In this document: positions 45,788-54,424 of the stretch, one piece after another
Layout of the letters: each line of letters begins with the position of its first letter
Position numbering within the stretch: the first letter of the stretch is position 1
Source: SCGC-AG-212-J23 sp036406675
GTDB lineage: Bacteria > Pseudomonadota > Gammaproteobacteria > Burkholderiales > SG8-39
Direction of reading: 5' to 3'
DNA: 64,000 nt
Assembly: GCA_036406675.1 (NCBI GenBank)
Contig: DASXAO010000166.1
Span: forward strand, 3,735 to 67,734
The notes under the pieces: model-generated
The model's database searches: none
Told to the model about the DNA's origin: nothing
Seen by the model: the letters and a program-made list of their open reading frames with translations, nothing else
Made by a program: the position numbers and the translations under genes

Positions 45788-47308
45788 ATGAGCTGGGACT
45801 TCCTGGCCGGGCAGTTCGCGCAGCAGTTCGGGCTGTGGTGGGTCATCTGGCCGGCGATCCTGCTCGGCATCGTGGTCGGCATCCTGCCCGGCTTCAGCCC
45901 GCAGAACACGCTCATCATGCTGCTGCCCCTCACGCTCGCGGTGCCGGTCGAGCAGGCGCTCGCCTTCATGATCGCGCTCTACTGCGCGAACCACCTCGCC
46001 GGCGGCATCCCGGCGATCCTGGTGAAGATCCCGGGCTCCGGCGGCGCCGCGGCGACCACGCTCGACGGCTACCCGATGACCAAGAAGGGGCAGGCGCAGC
46101 AGGCGCTCGTGCTCTGCTTCACTGCCTCGGTGTTCGGCGGCCTGATCACCACGCTCGCCACGCTCGCGCTCCTGCCCTGGCTTTCGAAGATGGGTCTCTA
46201 CCTCCGTTCGGTGGAGATGGTCATCGTCATGCTCTTCGGCCTGACGCTGATCGCGGTAATCGCCGCGAAGGACTTCCTGAAGGGCATGATCGCCGGCTTC
46301 TTCGGCCTGCTGCTCGGGGTGATCGGCACCGACCACATCTACAACACGCCGCGCGCCACCTTCGGCTTTCTCGAGCTCTACGACGGCGTGCCGATCGTGC
46401 CGGCGCTGATCGGCCTGTTCGCGATCTCGGAGGCACTGGTGATGATCGAGGAGAAGATGATCGTCACCGAGGAAGGGCGCGCCAAGGCCGTGAGCGCGCA
46501 GTGGGCCGGCATCATCGACGGCCTGCGCCTCACGGTGAAGCACTGGTGGCAGATCGTCTGGACGGCGTTCGTCGGCCTCTTCATCGGCATCGTGCCGGGC
46601 GCCGGCGCGAGCATCGCCGCCTTCGTCGCCTACCAGCAGTCGCGCCTGTGGTCCAAGCACCCCGAGCTCTACGGCACCGGCATTCCCGAAGGGGTGATCG
46701 CGCCCGAGTCGGCAAACAACGGCGTCACCTCCGGCACCCTGGTGCCCACGCTCGCGCTCGGCGTGCCGGGCGGCAGCACCGCGGCGGTGATGATGATCGT
46801 GCTGCAGTACCACGGCCTGGTCATGGGGCCGCGCCTCTTCGCCACCAATCCTGAGGTCGCGTACGGCGTGTTCGTCTCAATGGCGGTGGCCTACGTGTTC
46901 ATGATCTTTACCATCCTGCCGCTCGCGCGCTACATGTCGCGCATCGTGCTGATCGAGACGAGCTACCTCGCGCCGGTGATCGTGCTGGTGACGATCGTCG
47001 CCGCCTTCGTCGAGCGCCAGTACGCCTTCGACATGGCGCTCGCGCTCGTCTTCGGGGTCATCGGCTACATCGCCCAGAAGACCAACTACCACGTCACGGC
47101 GATCCTGATCGGCGTGATCCTGGGGCCGCTGTTCGAGGAATACCTGGTGCGCGCGCTCAGGCTTTCCGAGGGCCACCCGTCGATCCTCTTCTCGTCGACG
47201 CTCGGCAACGTGCTCTGGGCGCTGCTCGCGCTTTCGCTGCTCCTGCCCGCGTGGCGCGGATGGCGGCAGAGCAAGCGGAAAGCCGCGGAGCAGTTCGGCG
47301 GTGAGTGA
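45788..47308 (+). CDS. tctA: TctA-type large membrane subunit of TTT system 1
   Basis: 506 residues with about 12 membrane helices. Duplicated family motifs are present: GIVVGILPGFSPQNTLIMLLPLT near the N-terminus and FIGIVPGAGASIAAFVAY with ESANNGVTSGTLVPTLALGVPGG in the middle. It forms the sodium- or proton-coupled permease for the carboxylate delivered by TctC. Together with the preceding two genes it forms a complete TTT operon, closed by a bidirectional terminator. Confidence 0.92.
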   Translation: MSWDFLAGQFAQQFGLWWVIWPAILLGIVVGILPGFSPQNTLIMLLPLTLAVPVEQALAFMIALYCANHLAGGIPAILVKIPGSGGAAATTLDGYPMTKKGQAQQALVLCFTASVFGGLITTLATLALLPWLSKMGLYLRSVEMVIVMLFGLTLIAVIAAKDFLKGMIAGFFGLLLGVIGTDHIYNTPRATFGFLELYDGVPIVPALIGLFAISEALVMIEEKMIVTEEGRAKAVSAQWAGIIDGLRLTVKHWWQIVWTAFVGLFIGIVPGAGASIAAFVAYQQSRLWSKHPELYGTGIPEGVIAPESANNGVTSGTLVPTLALGVPGGSTAAVMMIVLQYHGLVMGPRLFATNPEVAYGVFVSMAVAYVFMIFTILPLARYMSRIVLIETSYLAPVIVLVTIVAAFVERQYAFDMALALVFGVIGYIAQKTNYHVTAILIGVILGPLFEEYLVRALRLSEGHPSILFSSTLGNVLWALLALSLLLPAWRGWRQSKRKAAEQFGGE

Positions 47309-47310
47309 GG

Positions 47311-47334
47311 AAAAGGGTGACAGTCACCCTTTTT
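47311..47334. terminator. Bidirectional terminator between tctA and a convergent Bug gene
   Basis: AAAAGGGTGA-CAG-TCACCCTTTT forms a 10-bp stem with a 3-base loop, flanked by A and T runs on both sides. It lies 3 bases after the plus-strand tctA stop and directly after the minus-strand Bug stop, so it can serve both transcripts. Confidence 0.85.
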
Positions 47335-47335
47335 C

Positions 47336-48298
47336 TCAGTCGATCCTGACTCCGACCGCCTTTACGATCTCGCCGTACTTGGCGTACTCCGAGCGAAGCT
47401 GGGCGGCGAATTCCTCCGGCGTGGTGACGTAGGGCTCGAGCCCGCCCACGTTGCGGATCCGGCCGACGGTCTGGGGATCGGCGAGGAGCTTGGCGGTTTC
47501 GCCTCGCAGCCGCTCGAGCACCGGCGCAGCGGTTCCGGCCGGGGCGAACAGCGCGAGCCAAGGCGTGACCTCGAGGCCGGGATAGAACTCGGAGAGCCGC
47601 GGCAGATCGGGGTAGGCCGAGGAGCGTTTCTTGCCTGCCACGGCGAGCGCGCGCAGCCTGCCTGCCTTGACGTGGCCGGAAACGGAGTTGCCGCCGAACA
47701 TCGCCTGCACTTCACCCGCGAGGATCGCGACCGTCGCCGGGCCGCCGCCCTTGAACGGAACGTGCATCAGGTCGATCCCGGCGCGTGCCTTGAGCATCTC
47801 CATCACCAAGTGGTGCTGGCTGCCGTTGCCGATCGAGGCGTAGGCAAGCGGCGGATTGGCGCGACGCGCGTACTCGACGAACTCTTGAAGGTTCGTGACG
47901 GGTAGCGCCGGGCTCACCGAGAGCACCATCTGCGTGTTCACCAGCGTCGCCACTGGGTCGAGGTCCTTCAGCGTGTCGATCGGCATGTGCGCGTAGAGAT
48001 GCGGCCCGATCACGATCTGCGCGTCGGCGCAGAGGAGCAGCGTGTATCCGTCCGGCGCGGCGCGCGCGGTTGCCTCCATCGCGAGGTTGCCGTTGGACCC
48101 CGGCCGGTTCTCCACCACCACGGGCTGGCCGAGCGCTTCGCCTAGACGCGGCGCGACCACCCGCGCCAGCGTGTCGGTGGCGCCGCCGGGAGGATTCGGC
48201 ACGAAGAGCCGGATTGCGCGCGACGGGTACTGCCCCCAGGCCGAGCCGGAGGCGAGAAGCAGGGTTACGAGAAAAACCCGACCCAAGACAACAGCCAT
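47336..48298 (-). CDS. Bug-type solute-binding protein (7), at the end of TTT operon 2
   Basis: 320 residues with signal peptide (LLASGSAWGQ). It contains YPSRAIRLFVPNPPGGATDTLAR, VVENRPGSNGNLAMEA, HMPIDTLKDLDPV, SIGNGSQHHLVMEML and HVPFKGGGPATVAI. The ATG at 48298 opens the signal peptide; the longer frame would add a Pro/Arg-rich extension. Its start lies inside the tctB gene (34-base overlap), so this second receptor is part of TTT operon 2. Confidence 0.87.
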   Translation of the reverse strand: MAVVLGRVFLVTLLLASGSAWGQYPSRAIRLFVPNPPGGATDTLARVVAPRLGEALGQPVVVENRPGSNGNLAMEATARAAPDGYTLLLCADAQIVIGPHLYAHMPIDTLKDLDPVATLVNTQMVLSVSPALPVTNLQEFVEYARRANPPLAYASIGNGSQHHLVMEMLKARAGIDLMHVPFKGGGPATVAILAGEVQAMFGGNSVSGHVKAGRLRALAVAGKKRSSAYPDLPRLSEFYPGLEVTPWLALFAPAGTAAPVLERLRGETAKLLADPQTVGRIRNVGGLEPYVTTPEEFAAQLRSEYAKYGEIVKAVGVRID

Positions 48299-48732
48299 CC
48301 GGCGGGGAAGGGAAGGTGCAGGAGCCGATCGAAGAGGCCGTAGAAAAGCCCCCACGTGCCGAGCGCGATGGCGATGGAAATGACCCAGCCCTCGCGTCCC
48401 TGCAGCTTGAGGTAGAGGAAGACGAAGAGCGGCACGGCGATGGGAAATCCGAGCAGCACCACCGATGCGAGCAGGCCGAGGATCCAGCCGGCCCCGAGGA
48501 GGCTGCGGCGGCGCGCGATCGCCGGCGATATTTCGGCTTGCGCCGTCTTTTCCTCGGGGGTCTTCGAAAGGAGGATCCAGGCAACTTCCGCGGCCGCCAG
48601 GAAGAAGAGCGGGATGCCGATCACCATCGGGAAGAGCTTCGCCTTCAACGGCCAGTCCAGCGCAGCGAGGGTGCCGGCGCCGGACGCCACCATCACGGCG
48701 AGCGACAGCGCGAGCGACGAGCGGCTATGCAC
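48265..48732 (-). CDS. tctB: TctB-type small membrane subunit of TTT system 2
   Basis: 155 residues with four hydrophobic helices (LALSLAVMVASGAGTLAAL, LFPMVIGIPLFFLAAAEVAW, LGAGWILGLLASVVLLGFPI, ISIAIALGTWGLFYGLF). The start overlaps the tctA stop by 8 bases. In this operon TctB follows TctA, the reverse of system 1, and a Bug gene follows it. Confidence 0.85.
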   Translation of the reverse strand: MHSRSSLALSLAVMVASGAGTLAALDWPLKAKLFPMVIGIPLFFLAAAEVAWILLSKTPEEKTAQAEISPAIARRRSLLGAGWILGLLASVVLLGFPIAVPLFVFLYLKLQGREGWVISIAIALGTWGLFYGLFDRLLHLPFPAGWLLSWVGFFS

Positions 48733-50227
48733 GGGCCCGCTTTCTCGCGCGCCAGAGCTGGAAGAACGGATACAGCACGACGCCGACCGCGACGGCGAGC
48801 AGCACGAGCACGAATGGGCGCAGCAGCCACGCAGCGTCGTAGCGCGCGACCGAGATGTACAGGTAGTTTTCGGCGATCTTGCCCAGGACGAGCCCGAGGA
48901 CCAGCGGCGCGCGCGGGTAGCCGGCGCGCACCATGAGGTAGCCCACCGCGCCGAAGACCAGCGTTACGACGAGGTCGGCGTAGCTCGAGTTCGTCGTGTA
49001 GCTGCCGATGAAGACCAGCACCAGGATCACCGGGATGAGGAAGTGGCCCGGCAGCGTAGTCAGGCGCGCGAGCCGGTTCAGCAGCAGGAAGCAGAGCACC
49101 ACCGTGATCACGTTCGCGAGCACGATCGTCCACACCATGGAGAACGTCACCGAGAGGTGCGTGGTGAGCATTTCCGGCCCCGGCACGAGCCCGAGCAGGA
49201 AGAAGCCGCCGAGGAGGATTGCCATCGACGTGCTGCCGGGCACGCCGAAGGCGACCGTCGGGATCAGCGCGCCGCCTTCCTTCGAGTTGCACGCGGCGCC
49301 GGGTCCCAGCACGCCGCGCACGTCGCCGTTTCCGAAGCCCGCGCGTTCCTCGGGCGAGCGCGCGCTCTGCGTGGCGTGGCCGTAGGCCATCCACTGCGCC
49401 ACCGCGCCGCCCATGCCGGGCATGATGCCGACCAGGGTGCCGATCAGGCTGCAGCGGATGGTGAGCCACCCGTTGCGGAACACGTCCTTGACTCCCTCCA
49501 GCGCGCCCTGGATCCGGCCCGGGTTCGTCGTTCCCGCGATCGAGGAGCCGCGCACGACGAGGTCGATGATCTCGGGAATCGCGAACAGGCCGACCAGAAC
49601 CGGAACGAGGTCGATGCCCTGCGACAGGTACAGGCTGTCGAACGTGAAGCGCGCGACGCCCGCCTGCGGGTCCTGCCCGACCATGGCGAGATAGAGCCCG
49701 AGGCCGCCGGCGATGAAGCCGCGCACCATGCCGCGCACGCCCTGCGCCGAGAGCGAGGCGATGAAGGCGAGGCCGACCACCGCGAGCATGAAGAGCTCCG
49801 GCGAGCCGAAGCTCAGGACCAGCGGCCGCACGATCGGCACGGCAAGCGCGAGCGCCGCGGCGCCGATCAGCGCGCCGATGAGGGAGCTCGTGAGCGCGGC
49901 GCCGAGCGCGCGCCCCGCCTGTCCGTTCTTCGTCATGGCGTAGCCGTCGAGGATGATCGCCGCCGTCGTCGCCTCGCCCGGCACGCCGAAGAGGACGGAG
50001 GTGATGTCGCCGGTGGTCGCCACCACGGAATGCATGCCGAGAAGGAAGGCAAACGCCTCGACCGGCTGCATGTTGTAGACGAAGGGCAGCATCAGCGCGA
50101 GCGTGGTCGCGCCGCCGAGGCCGGGCAGCAGCCCGACCCAGAAGCCCACCAGGATGCCGAGCAGCATGAAGGAGAAGGCCTTCACCTGCAGGACGGCGAG
50201 CAGCCCCTGGAGCAGCGCCTCGAGCAT
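48725..50227 (-). CDS. tctA: TctA-type large membrane subunit of TTT system 2
   Basis: 500 residues with about 12 membrane helices. It carries the family motifs GILVGFWVGLLPGLGGATTLALMLPF, GDITSVLFGVPGEATTAAIILDGYAMTKNGQAGRA and GIMPGMGGAVAQWMAYGHA, then KEGGALIPTVAFGVPGSTSMAIL. It works with the TctC-type receptor encoded upstream (50252-51253). Sequence detail differs clearly from system 1, so the two permeases probably carry different ligands. Confidence 0.92.
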   Translation of the reverse strand: MLEALLQGLLAVLQVKAFSFMLLGILVGFWVGLLPGLGGATTLALMLPFVYNMQPVEAFAFLLGMHSVVATTGDITSVLFGVPGEATTAAIILDGYAMTKNGQAGRALGAALTSSLIGALIGAAALALAVPIVRPLVLSFGSPELFMLAVVGLAFIASLSAQGVRGMVRGFIAGGLGLYLAMVGQDPQAGVARFTFDSLYLSQGIDLVPVLVGLFAIPEIIDLVVRGSSIAGTTNPGRIQGALEGVKDVFRNGWLTIRCSLIGTLVGIMPGMGGAVAQWMAYGHATQSARSPEERAGFGNGDVRGVLGPGAACNSKEGGALIPTVAFGVPGSTSMAILLGGFFLLGLVPGPEMLTTHLSVTFSMVWTIVLANVITVVLCFLLLNRLARLTTLPGHFLIPVILVLVFIGSYTTNSSYADLVVTLVFGAVGYLMVRAGYPRAPLVLGLVLGKIAENYLYISVARYDAAWLLRPFVLVLLAVAVGVVLYPFFQLWRARKRARA

Positions 50228-50251
50228 GCTCGTGGACAGCCGGCTTCGCCG

Positions 50252-51253
50252 CTACTCGCCGAACTTCACGTACTTGCTGAACTCTTCGACGATGTCCTTC
50301 GGCTGGTTCAGGACCTCGGCGAGCACTTTCATGGCCTCGTCGCCCGAGGTGTACTCGAGGTCGAGCTTCGCCTTGTTCGCCTCGGCGAGCGCCGCCGGAT
50401 CCTTGATCGCCGCGACGAAGGCCTCGCGCATGATCTTCAGCAGCTCGGGCGGGGTGTTCGGCGGCATGACGTAGGGGCGGGCGATGAGCTCGGGGGCGGA
50501 GCGCAGCGCCATGATCGCCTTGGCGCGCGGGTTCGGCGCAAGGCTCTCGTCGGTGGGCAGGTCCTTGATCGTCGGGTCCACGTCGTGCGAGCGCGCGCGC
50601 ACCACCGGCCGCACGAGCTTGCGCTCGACGAACGGCCGCAGCGAAGAGATCGAGCCGGCTCGTCCGTCGACTTCCTTGCGCTCGACCGCGAGCATGATAT
50701 CGGCGCTGCTCGAATAGCCGCTCACGATCTTCAGGTTCACGCCGAGCAGGTCCTTCAGCAGGAGCGGGAAGTCGTAGGTATTGGCGCCAGGGCCAGTCGA
50801 GCCGATCACCACCGGCTGCTTCGCCTTGCGCAGCTCGTCGAAGCTCTTGTAGGGCAGGTCGTCGCGAATGGTGAGGACGGTGGTCTCGTTTGCCGCCGAT
50901 CCGATCCACGCGAACTTGCGCATGTCGAACTTCACGCCCTGCACGGCGGTGAGCTGCGCGATCGGCAGGTTGCGATTGAACGTGCCGAGCGTCATGCCGT
51001 CCGGCTTCGCCGAGCTGTAGAGGTAGTTGGCGGCGATGATGCTGTTGCCGCCCGGCATGTTCTGCACGATGACGGTCGGCTTGCCGGGAATGTGCTTCGG
51101 CAGGTGGCGCGCCAGCAGCCGCGCCATGGCGTCGTAGCCGCCGCCGGGCTTGTAGCCGACGACGATGGTCACCGTCTTTCCAGCATAGGGCGACGCCTGC
51201 GCGGCCCCCACGAGGGGGAGCGCAGCCAAAACTGCGAACAGCAGACTTCTCAT
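50252..51253 (-). CDS. tctC: TctC-type solute-binding protein of TTT system 2
   Basis: 333 residues with signal peptide (ALPLVGAAQA-SPY). It shows YAGKTVTIVVGYKPGGGYDAMAR, IVQNMPGGNSIIAANYLY, RDDLPYKSFDELRKAKQPVVIGSTGPGANTYDFP and YSSSADIMLAVERKEVDGRAG. It belongs to a divergent TctC branch separate from the Bug proteins. The ATG overlaps the AAA-ATPase stop by four bases and uses GAGGAGGAT inside that gene as SD. Confidence 0.86.
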   Translation of the reverse strand: MRSLLFAVLAALPLVGAAQASPYAGKTVTIVVGYKPGGGYDAMARLLARHLPKHIPGKPTVIVQNMPGGNSIIAANYLYSSAKPDGMTLGTFNRNLPIAQLTAVQGVKFDMRKFAWIGSAANETTVLTIRDDLPYKSFDELRKAKQPVVIGSTGPGANTYDFPLLLKDLLGVNLKIVSGYSSSADIMLAVERKEVDGRAGSISSLRPFVERKLVRPVVRARSHDVDPTIKDLPTDESLAPNPRAKAIMALRSAPELIARPYVMPPNTPPELLKIMREAFVAAIKDPAALAEANKAKLDLEYTSGDEAMKVLAEVLNQPKDIVEEFSKYVKFGE

Positions 51254-52263
51254 GAGCGAATCCTCCTCGTCTTATGGTGATGCTCGTCGCCATGACCGTG
51301 GTCATGGTCGTGCTTCAACTCGTCCGGCACGTCGGGAAAAAGCTCCTTCGACGAAGGCGCCGCGCCGCCGTTCCATTCCACGCCGCCGTGCTTGCGCGCA
51401 GCCGCGCGCAGGTCGTCGAAGCTGAGCCGGGCCGGGTCCTTCGCCACCTCGAGGCGCTGCGCCAGCGCCGCGAGCACGAGCTTTCTCACCTGGCGACCGT
51501 TCCAGCCCTGACACAGCCTTGCCAGATCTTCGATTTCGTTCTTCTGATCGCGTAGGGGCAAAAGGGAGGGCCATTGCACGGTGAGCTCGGCGAGCGAGTG
51601 CTGCAAGATCCGTGCGATGGTGTCGGCATCGGGCAGCGCGAAGTGCATCACAAGGTCGGCGCGCGAGAGGAACGCCTCGTCGATCGCGTCGATGAAATTC
51701 GTGGTGGTGACGAAGAGCACCGCCGGCAGGCTGCGGGCGATGGCGTCGATGCCGAGCATCACCGCGTCGGTGGCGCGATGCACGTCGACCGGGTTGGTCT
51801 CGAACGAGGCGCTGGTGCGCCGCACCGCGAAGCTCTCGACCTCGTCGATCAGCACCACGGTGTGCGGGCGGCGCGCGGCGAGCTCCGGAATCGTGTCCTG
51901 GAGCAGGCGCATGATGTTGCGCTGGCTCTCGCCCAGCATGTCGCTCGGGAACGCGTGCGGGTTGATCTCGACCAGCGTGGTCGCGCCTTCGCGGGCGAGC
52001 GCGAGCGCCGCCACCTGGGCGAGCCCGCGGGCGAGGGTGGTCTTGCCCGTGCCGGGCGGCCCCGCGAGCACGATCAGCCCGTGCGGCAGCCCCGCGAGCT
52101 GCGACAGCTTGCGCCCGTGCTTCAGCGTGAGCAGCGCCTGCGACAGCAGCCGCTCCTTGACCGAGCCCGGCACCACGATCGCGTCCCAATCCTTGTCGTG
52201 GTGGTCGGCGGGAAGGACGTGCAGCGCCAGCACGCCCGGCGGCAGCGCGGCGGGGTGCGCCAT
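51250..52263 (-). CDS. TRIP13/Pch2-like AAA ATPase with His-rich C-terminus
   Basis: 337 residues. Walker A is GPPGTGKT (68-75), Walker B VVLIDEVE (135-142), sensor-1 region VTTTNF (185-190), and the arginine finger is likely in FLSRADLV (Arg201). The stretch between Walker B and sensor 1 (RRTSASFETNPVDVHRATDA) matches the TRIP13/Pch2 family, which remodels HORMA-domain proteins. The C-terminus ends in a His/Asp-rich segment (KHDHDHGHGDEHHHK) that could bind metal. Bacterial TRIP13 genes are known from CBASS defence, but no HORMA, nucleotidyltransferase or effector gene is near. It is coupled to tctC downstream and follows a bicupin gene. Confidence 0.8.
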   Translation of the reverse strand: MAHPAALPPGVLALHVLPADHHDKDWDAIVVPGSVKERLLSQALLTLKHGRKLSQLAGLPHGLIVLAGPPGTGKTTLARGLAQVAALALAREGATTLVEINPHAFPSDMLGESQRNIMRLLQDTIPELAARRPHTVVLIDEVESFAVRRTSASFETNPVDVHRATDAVMLGIDAIARSLPAVLFVTTTNFIDAIDEAFLSRADLVMHFALPDADTIARILQHSLAELTVQWPSLLPLRDQKNEIEDLARLCQGWNGRQVRKLVLAALAQRLEVAKDPARLSFDDLRAAARKHGGVEWNGGAAPSSKELFPDVPDELKHDHDHGHGDEHHHKTRRIRS

Positions 52264-52309
52264 CAGCTCACGAACCGAAAACAGGGACGGACCACGTTTT
52301 GCCCCGAAC

Positions 52310-53368
52310 TCAACTTTCGGGCCGCCGGTCGTCGGGCCAGTCGATCTGCGAGATTTCCTTCATGCTGAGGAGCGTGTCTTCCGCTTCCTCGAACAGCACC
52401 AGCGGGTCGGTGAGCGCGCGCATGGTCTCGAGGATCGAGTCGAACATGTGCACCCGCACGAGGCGCGCCTCGCCCTTGGGGTCGTCGTTGAAGTGCTGGT
52501 GCCACAGGAAGTGGTCGACGATGATCAGGTCGCCCTTCTTCCAGCGGTGGTGCTCGCCGCGGTCGGGGGCCGTGCCCATGAAGCTGTGCCCGTGGCCTTC
52601 GACGACGTAGAGCCAGGCCTCGCCGGGATGGCGGTGCAGGGACTGCGTCTTGCCGGGGGCGAACTGGATCATGACCTGGGTGATGCCCGAGGCCTCGCTG
52701 CCGATCGCCCGGTCGACGAGGAACTTGGTGCGGGTGCCGCGCGGCGTCGCGAGCAGGTCCTGCTCGTCGTAGGGCGTGTGGATCCTGCCGCTTCTCCTCT
52801 TGCGGGCCTCATTCGCCAGGCGTCGCAAGCGGCGGGCATATGGATCGTCGCCCTGCGGTCCCTCCGTGAAGGCCGGGCGCGGCGGCAGGCCGGAGAAGGG
52901 CTCGCGCCCGCGGTCCTCGATGAGCGACATGCCGAGCGTCCAGAGCATCGGCTCGGAGGAGTAGCTCATGAAGCGCGCGGTCTTCGCGCCGTCGTTGCCG
53001 TGCCGGTGCCAGCTCCAGGCCGGAATGTGGATCGCGTCCCACGGCTTCCAGCGGTGTCGCACGCCGTCGATCTCGCTCCAGCCCGAGCCCTCGACTATGA
53101 AGAGCTGCGCGTCCCACGAATGGCGATGGATGGTGGTGTCGGTGCCGGCGTCGATCTCGTGCACCAGCGCGTCCAGGCAGCGCGTCGGCGAGTCGCCGTC
53201 GTGGCCCATGTAGACGCCGGTGCGCAGGCCGCGCGCCGTCGGCGCGAGCGCCACGTCCTCCTTGCGGATCACCGTGCGCCGGTTCTTGCGCCAGTCCTCG
53301 ATGAACTGGGCGCGGCGCTTTTTCTGGATGTGGTAGTGCGTGACCGCGGTCGTGGTCTTGGTCGGCAT
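52310..53368 (-). CDS. Bicupin protein (gentisate dioxygenase-like fold)
   Basis: 352 residues with two cupin domains. The first has TTIHRHSWDAQLFIVEGSG with IPAWSWHRHGND (about 95-150). The second has SLHRHPGEAWLYVVEGHGHSF with VDHFLWHQHFND (about 245-300). Each keeps His ligands for a metal, so both may be metal-loaded. The fold resembles gentisate 1,2-dioxygenase and cupin sugar or acid-binding proteins; catalysis is not proven. It is the first gene of a minus-strand run with the AAA ATPase (46-base gap) and TTT system 2, and is divergent from the ABC locus at 53447. Confidence 0.8.
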   Translation of the reverse strand: MPTKTTTAVTHYHIQKKRRAQFIEDWRKNRRTVIRKEDVALAPTARGLRTGVYMGHDGDSPTRCLDALVHEIDAGTDTTIHRHSWDAQLFIVEGSGWSEIDGVRHRWKPWDAIHIPAWSWHRHGNDGAKTARFMSYSSEPMLWTLGMSLIEDRGREPFSGLPPRPAFTEGPQGDDPYARRLRRLANEARKRRSGRIHTPYDEQDLLATPRGTRTKFLVDRAIGSEASGITQVMIQFAPGKTQSLHRHPGEAWLYVVEGHGHSFMGTAPDRGEHHRWKKGDLIIVDHFLWHQHFNDDPKGEARLVRVHMFDSILETMRALTDPLVLFEEAEDTLLSMKEISQIDWPDDRRPES

Positions 53369-53380
53369 GAAAAGCGCGTT

Positions 53381-53404
53381 TTCCGGTATATGGAACCGTG
53401 TTCC
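53381..53404. promoter_or_regulatory. Candidate IclR-type operator upstream of the ABC binding-protein gene
   Basis: TTCC-GGTATAT-GGAA (53381-53395) is an inverted repeat overlapping a second perfect dyad GGAAC-CGT-GTTCC (53392-53404). It lies between the divergent bicupin and ABC solute-binding genes. A similar TTCC-N7-GGGA element lies before the IclR gene at 55157-55173, so both could bind that regulator. Confidence 0.45.
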
Positions 53405-53446
53405 CGCGGAGGGACTTCATCATAGAATAATTTCACCGCAAAGCGA

Positions 53447-54424
53447 ATGAGAACGCCGCTCGCCGCGCTCGTCCTTTTCCTGTGCACGGCCTGCCCGTGC
53501 AGCGTCGCTTGCGCGCAGGACAAGTCGCTCACGCTCTATACCTCGCTCGCGCCCACCGAGTCGGGGCCGCTCGCGCAGGCGTTCGAAAAGAAGACCGGCA
53601 TCAAGGTGGAGCTGTGGCGCGCGATCAGCGAGAAGGTGGTGCAGCGCGCCATCACGGAGGCGCGCGCGCGCCGCTTCACGGTCGACGTCGTCGAGACCAA
53701 CGGCCCCGAGATGGAGATGATGGCGCGCGAGAAGCTCTTCGCCGAGCTCGACTCGCCGTATCTCGTCGACCTGCCGGCCGCCGCAGTGCCGAAGCACCGC
53801 TTGTGGATTCCCGACCGCCTGAATTTCTTCGTCGTCGCCTACAACACGGCCAAGGTGCGGCGCGAGGAGATCCCGCCGAGCTACCTCGGCTTCCTCGATC
53901 CGAAATGGAAGGGCCGCATCGGCATCGAGGCGACCGACGCCGAGTGGATGGCGACGCTCGTCAAGAAATGGGGCCCCGAGCAGGGGCTGGCGAATTTCAG
54001 GAAGCTCGCGGAGCTCAAGCCCGACGTGCGCAAGGGCCACGTGCTGCTCGCCGAGCTCATCGCCGCGGGCGAGGTGCAGGTCGGGCTCACCGTGTACAAC
54101 GCTAACGCGGAGAGCCTGAAAAGGAAGGGTGCGCCGATCGACTGGCTGCCGGTCCAGCCGGTCGTGGCGCGGCCGCAGGGCATCGCCGTGGCGCGCAACG
54201 CCCCCAACCCCAAAGCGGCGCGCGCCTTCGTCGATTTCGTGCTCTCCCCCGAAGGCCAGCAGGTCCTGGTGTCGTTGGGAAGGGTGCCCGCGAGCACCAA
54301 GGTGCGCACGCATCTCAACGATTTCGAGTACACGGTCGTGGACCCGATCACCGTGCTCGACGAGCAGGACAAGTGGGGGAAGCTGTGGGAGGAGCTCTTC
54401 ATCCGCGGGGAGGGGAAGCGATGA
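53447..54424 (+). CDS. ABC transporter solute-binding protein (FbpA/2-aminoethylphosphonate-type)
   Basis: 325 residues with signal peptide (ACPCSVACAQ). It is of the type that includes iron(III)- and 2-aminoethylphosphonate-binding proteins: LTLYTSLAPTESGPLAQAFEKKTGIKVELWRA, VETNGPEMEMMAREKLF, LGFLDPKWKGRIGIEA, and VDFVLSPEGQQVLVSLGRVP. The tyrosine pair that binds iron in FbpA is not evident, so an organic ligand is more likely. Its matching permease and ATPase are encoded 3.3 kb downstream (57712-60562), with three other genes between. The stop overlaps the next start. Confidence 0.84.
   Translation: MRTPLAALVLFLCTACPCSVACAQDKSLTLYTSLAPTESGPLAQAFEKKTGIKVELWRAISEKVVQRAITEARARRFTVDVVETNGPEMEMMAREKLFAELDSPYLVDLPAAAVPKHRLWIPDRLNFFVVAYNTAKVRREEIPPSYLGFLDPKWKGRIGIEATDAEWMATLVKKWGPEQGLANFRKLAELKPDVRKGHVLLAELIAAGEVQVGLTVYNANAESLKRKGAPIDWLPVQPVVARPQGIAVARNAPNPKAARAFVDFVLSPEGQQVLVSLGRVPASTKVRTHLNDFEYTVVDPITVLDEQDKWGKLWEELFIRGEGKR

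Noticed and set aside
48440..51280. A 946-codon open frame on the plus strand across the tctA/tctC region
   Set aside because: It is antisense to tctB, tctA and tctC, which have clear family motifs. The frame is open only because of high GC content, and its translation is an Arg/His/Glu-rich string without domains.
51250..52263. CBASS anti-phage system suggested by the TRIP13-like ATPase
   Set aside because: No HORMA-domain, CD-NTase or effector gene is found on either side. The neighbours are a bicupin and a TTT transporter.
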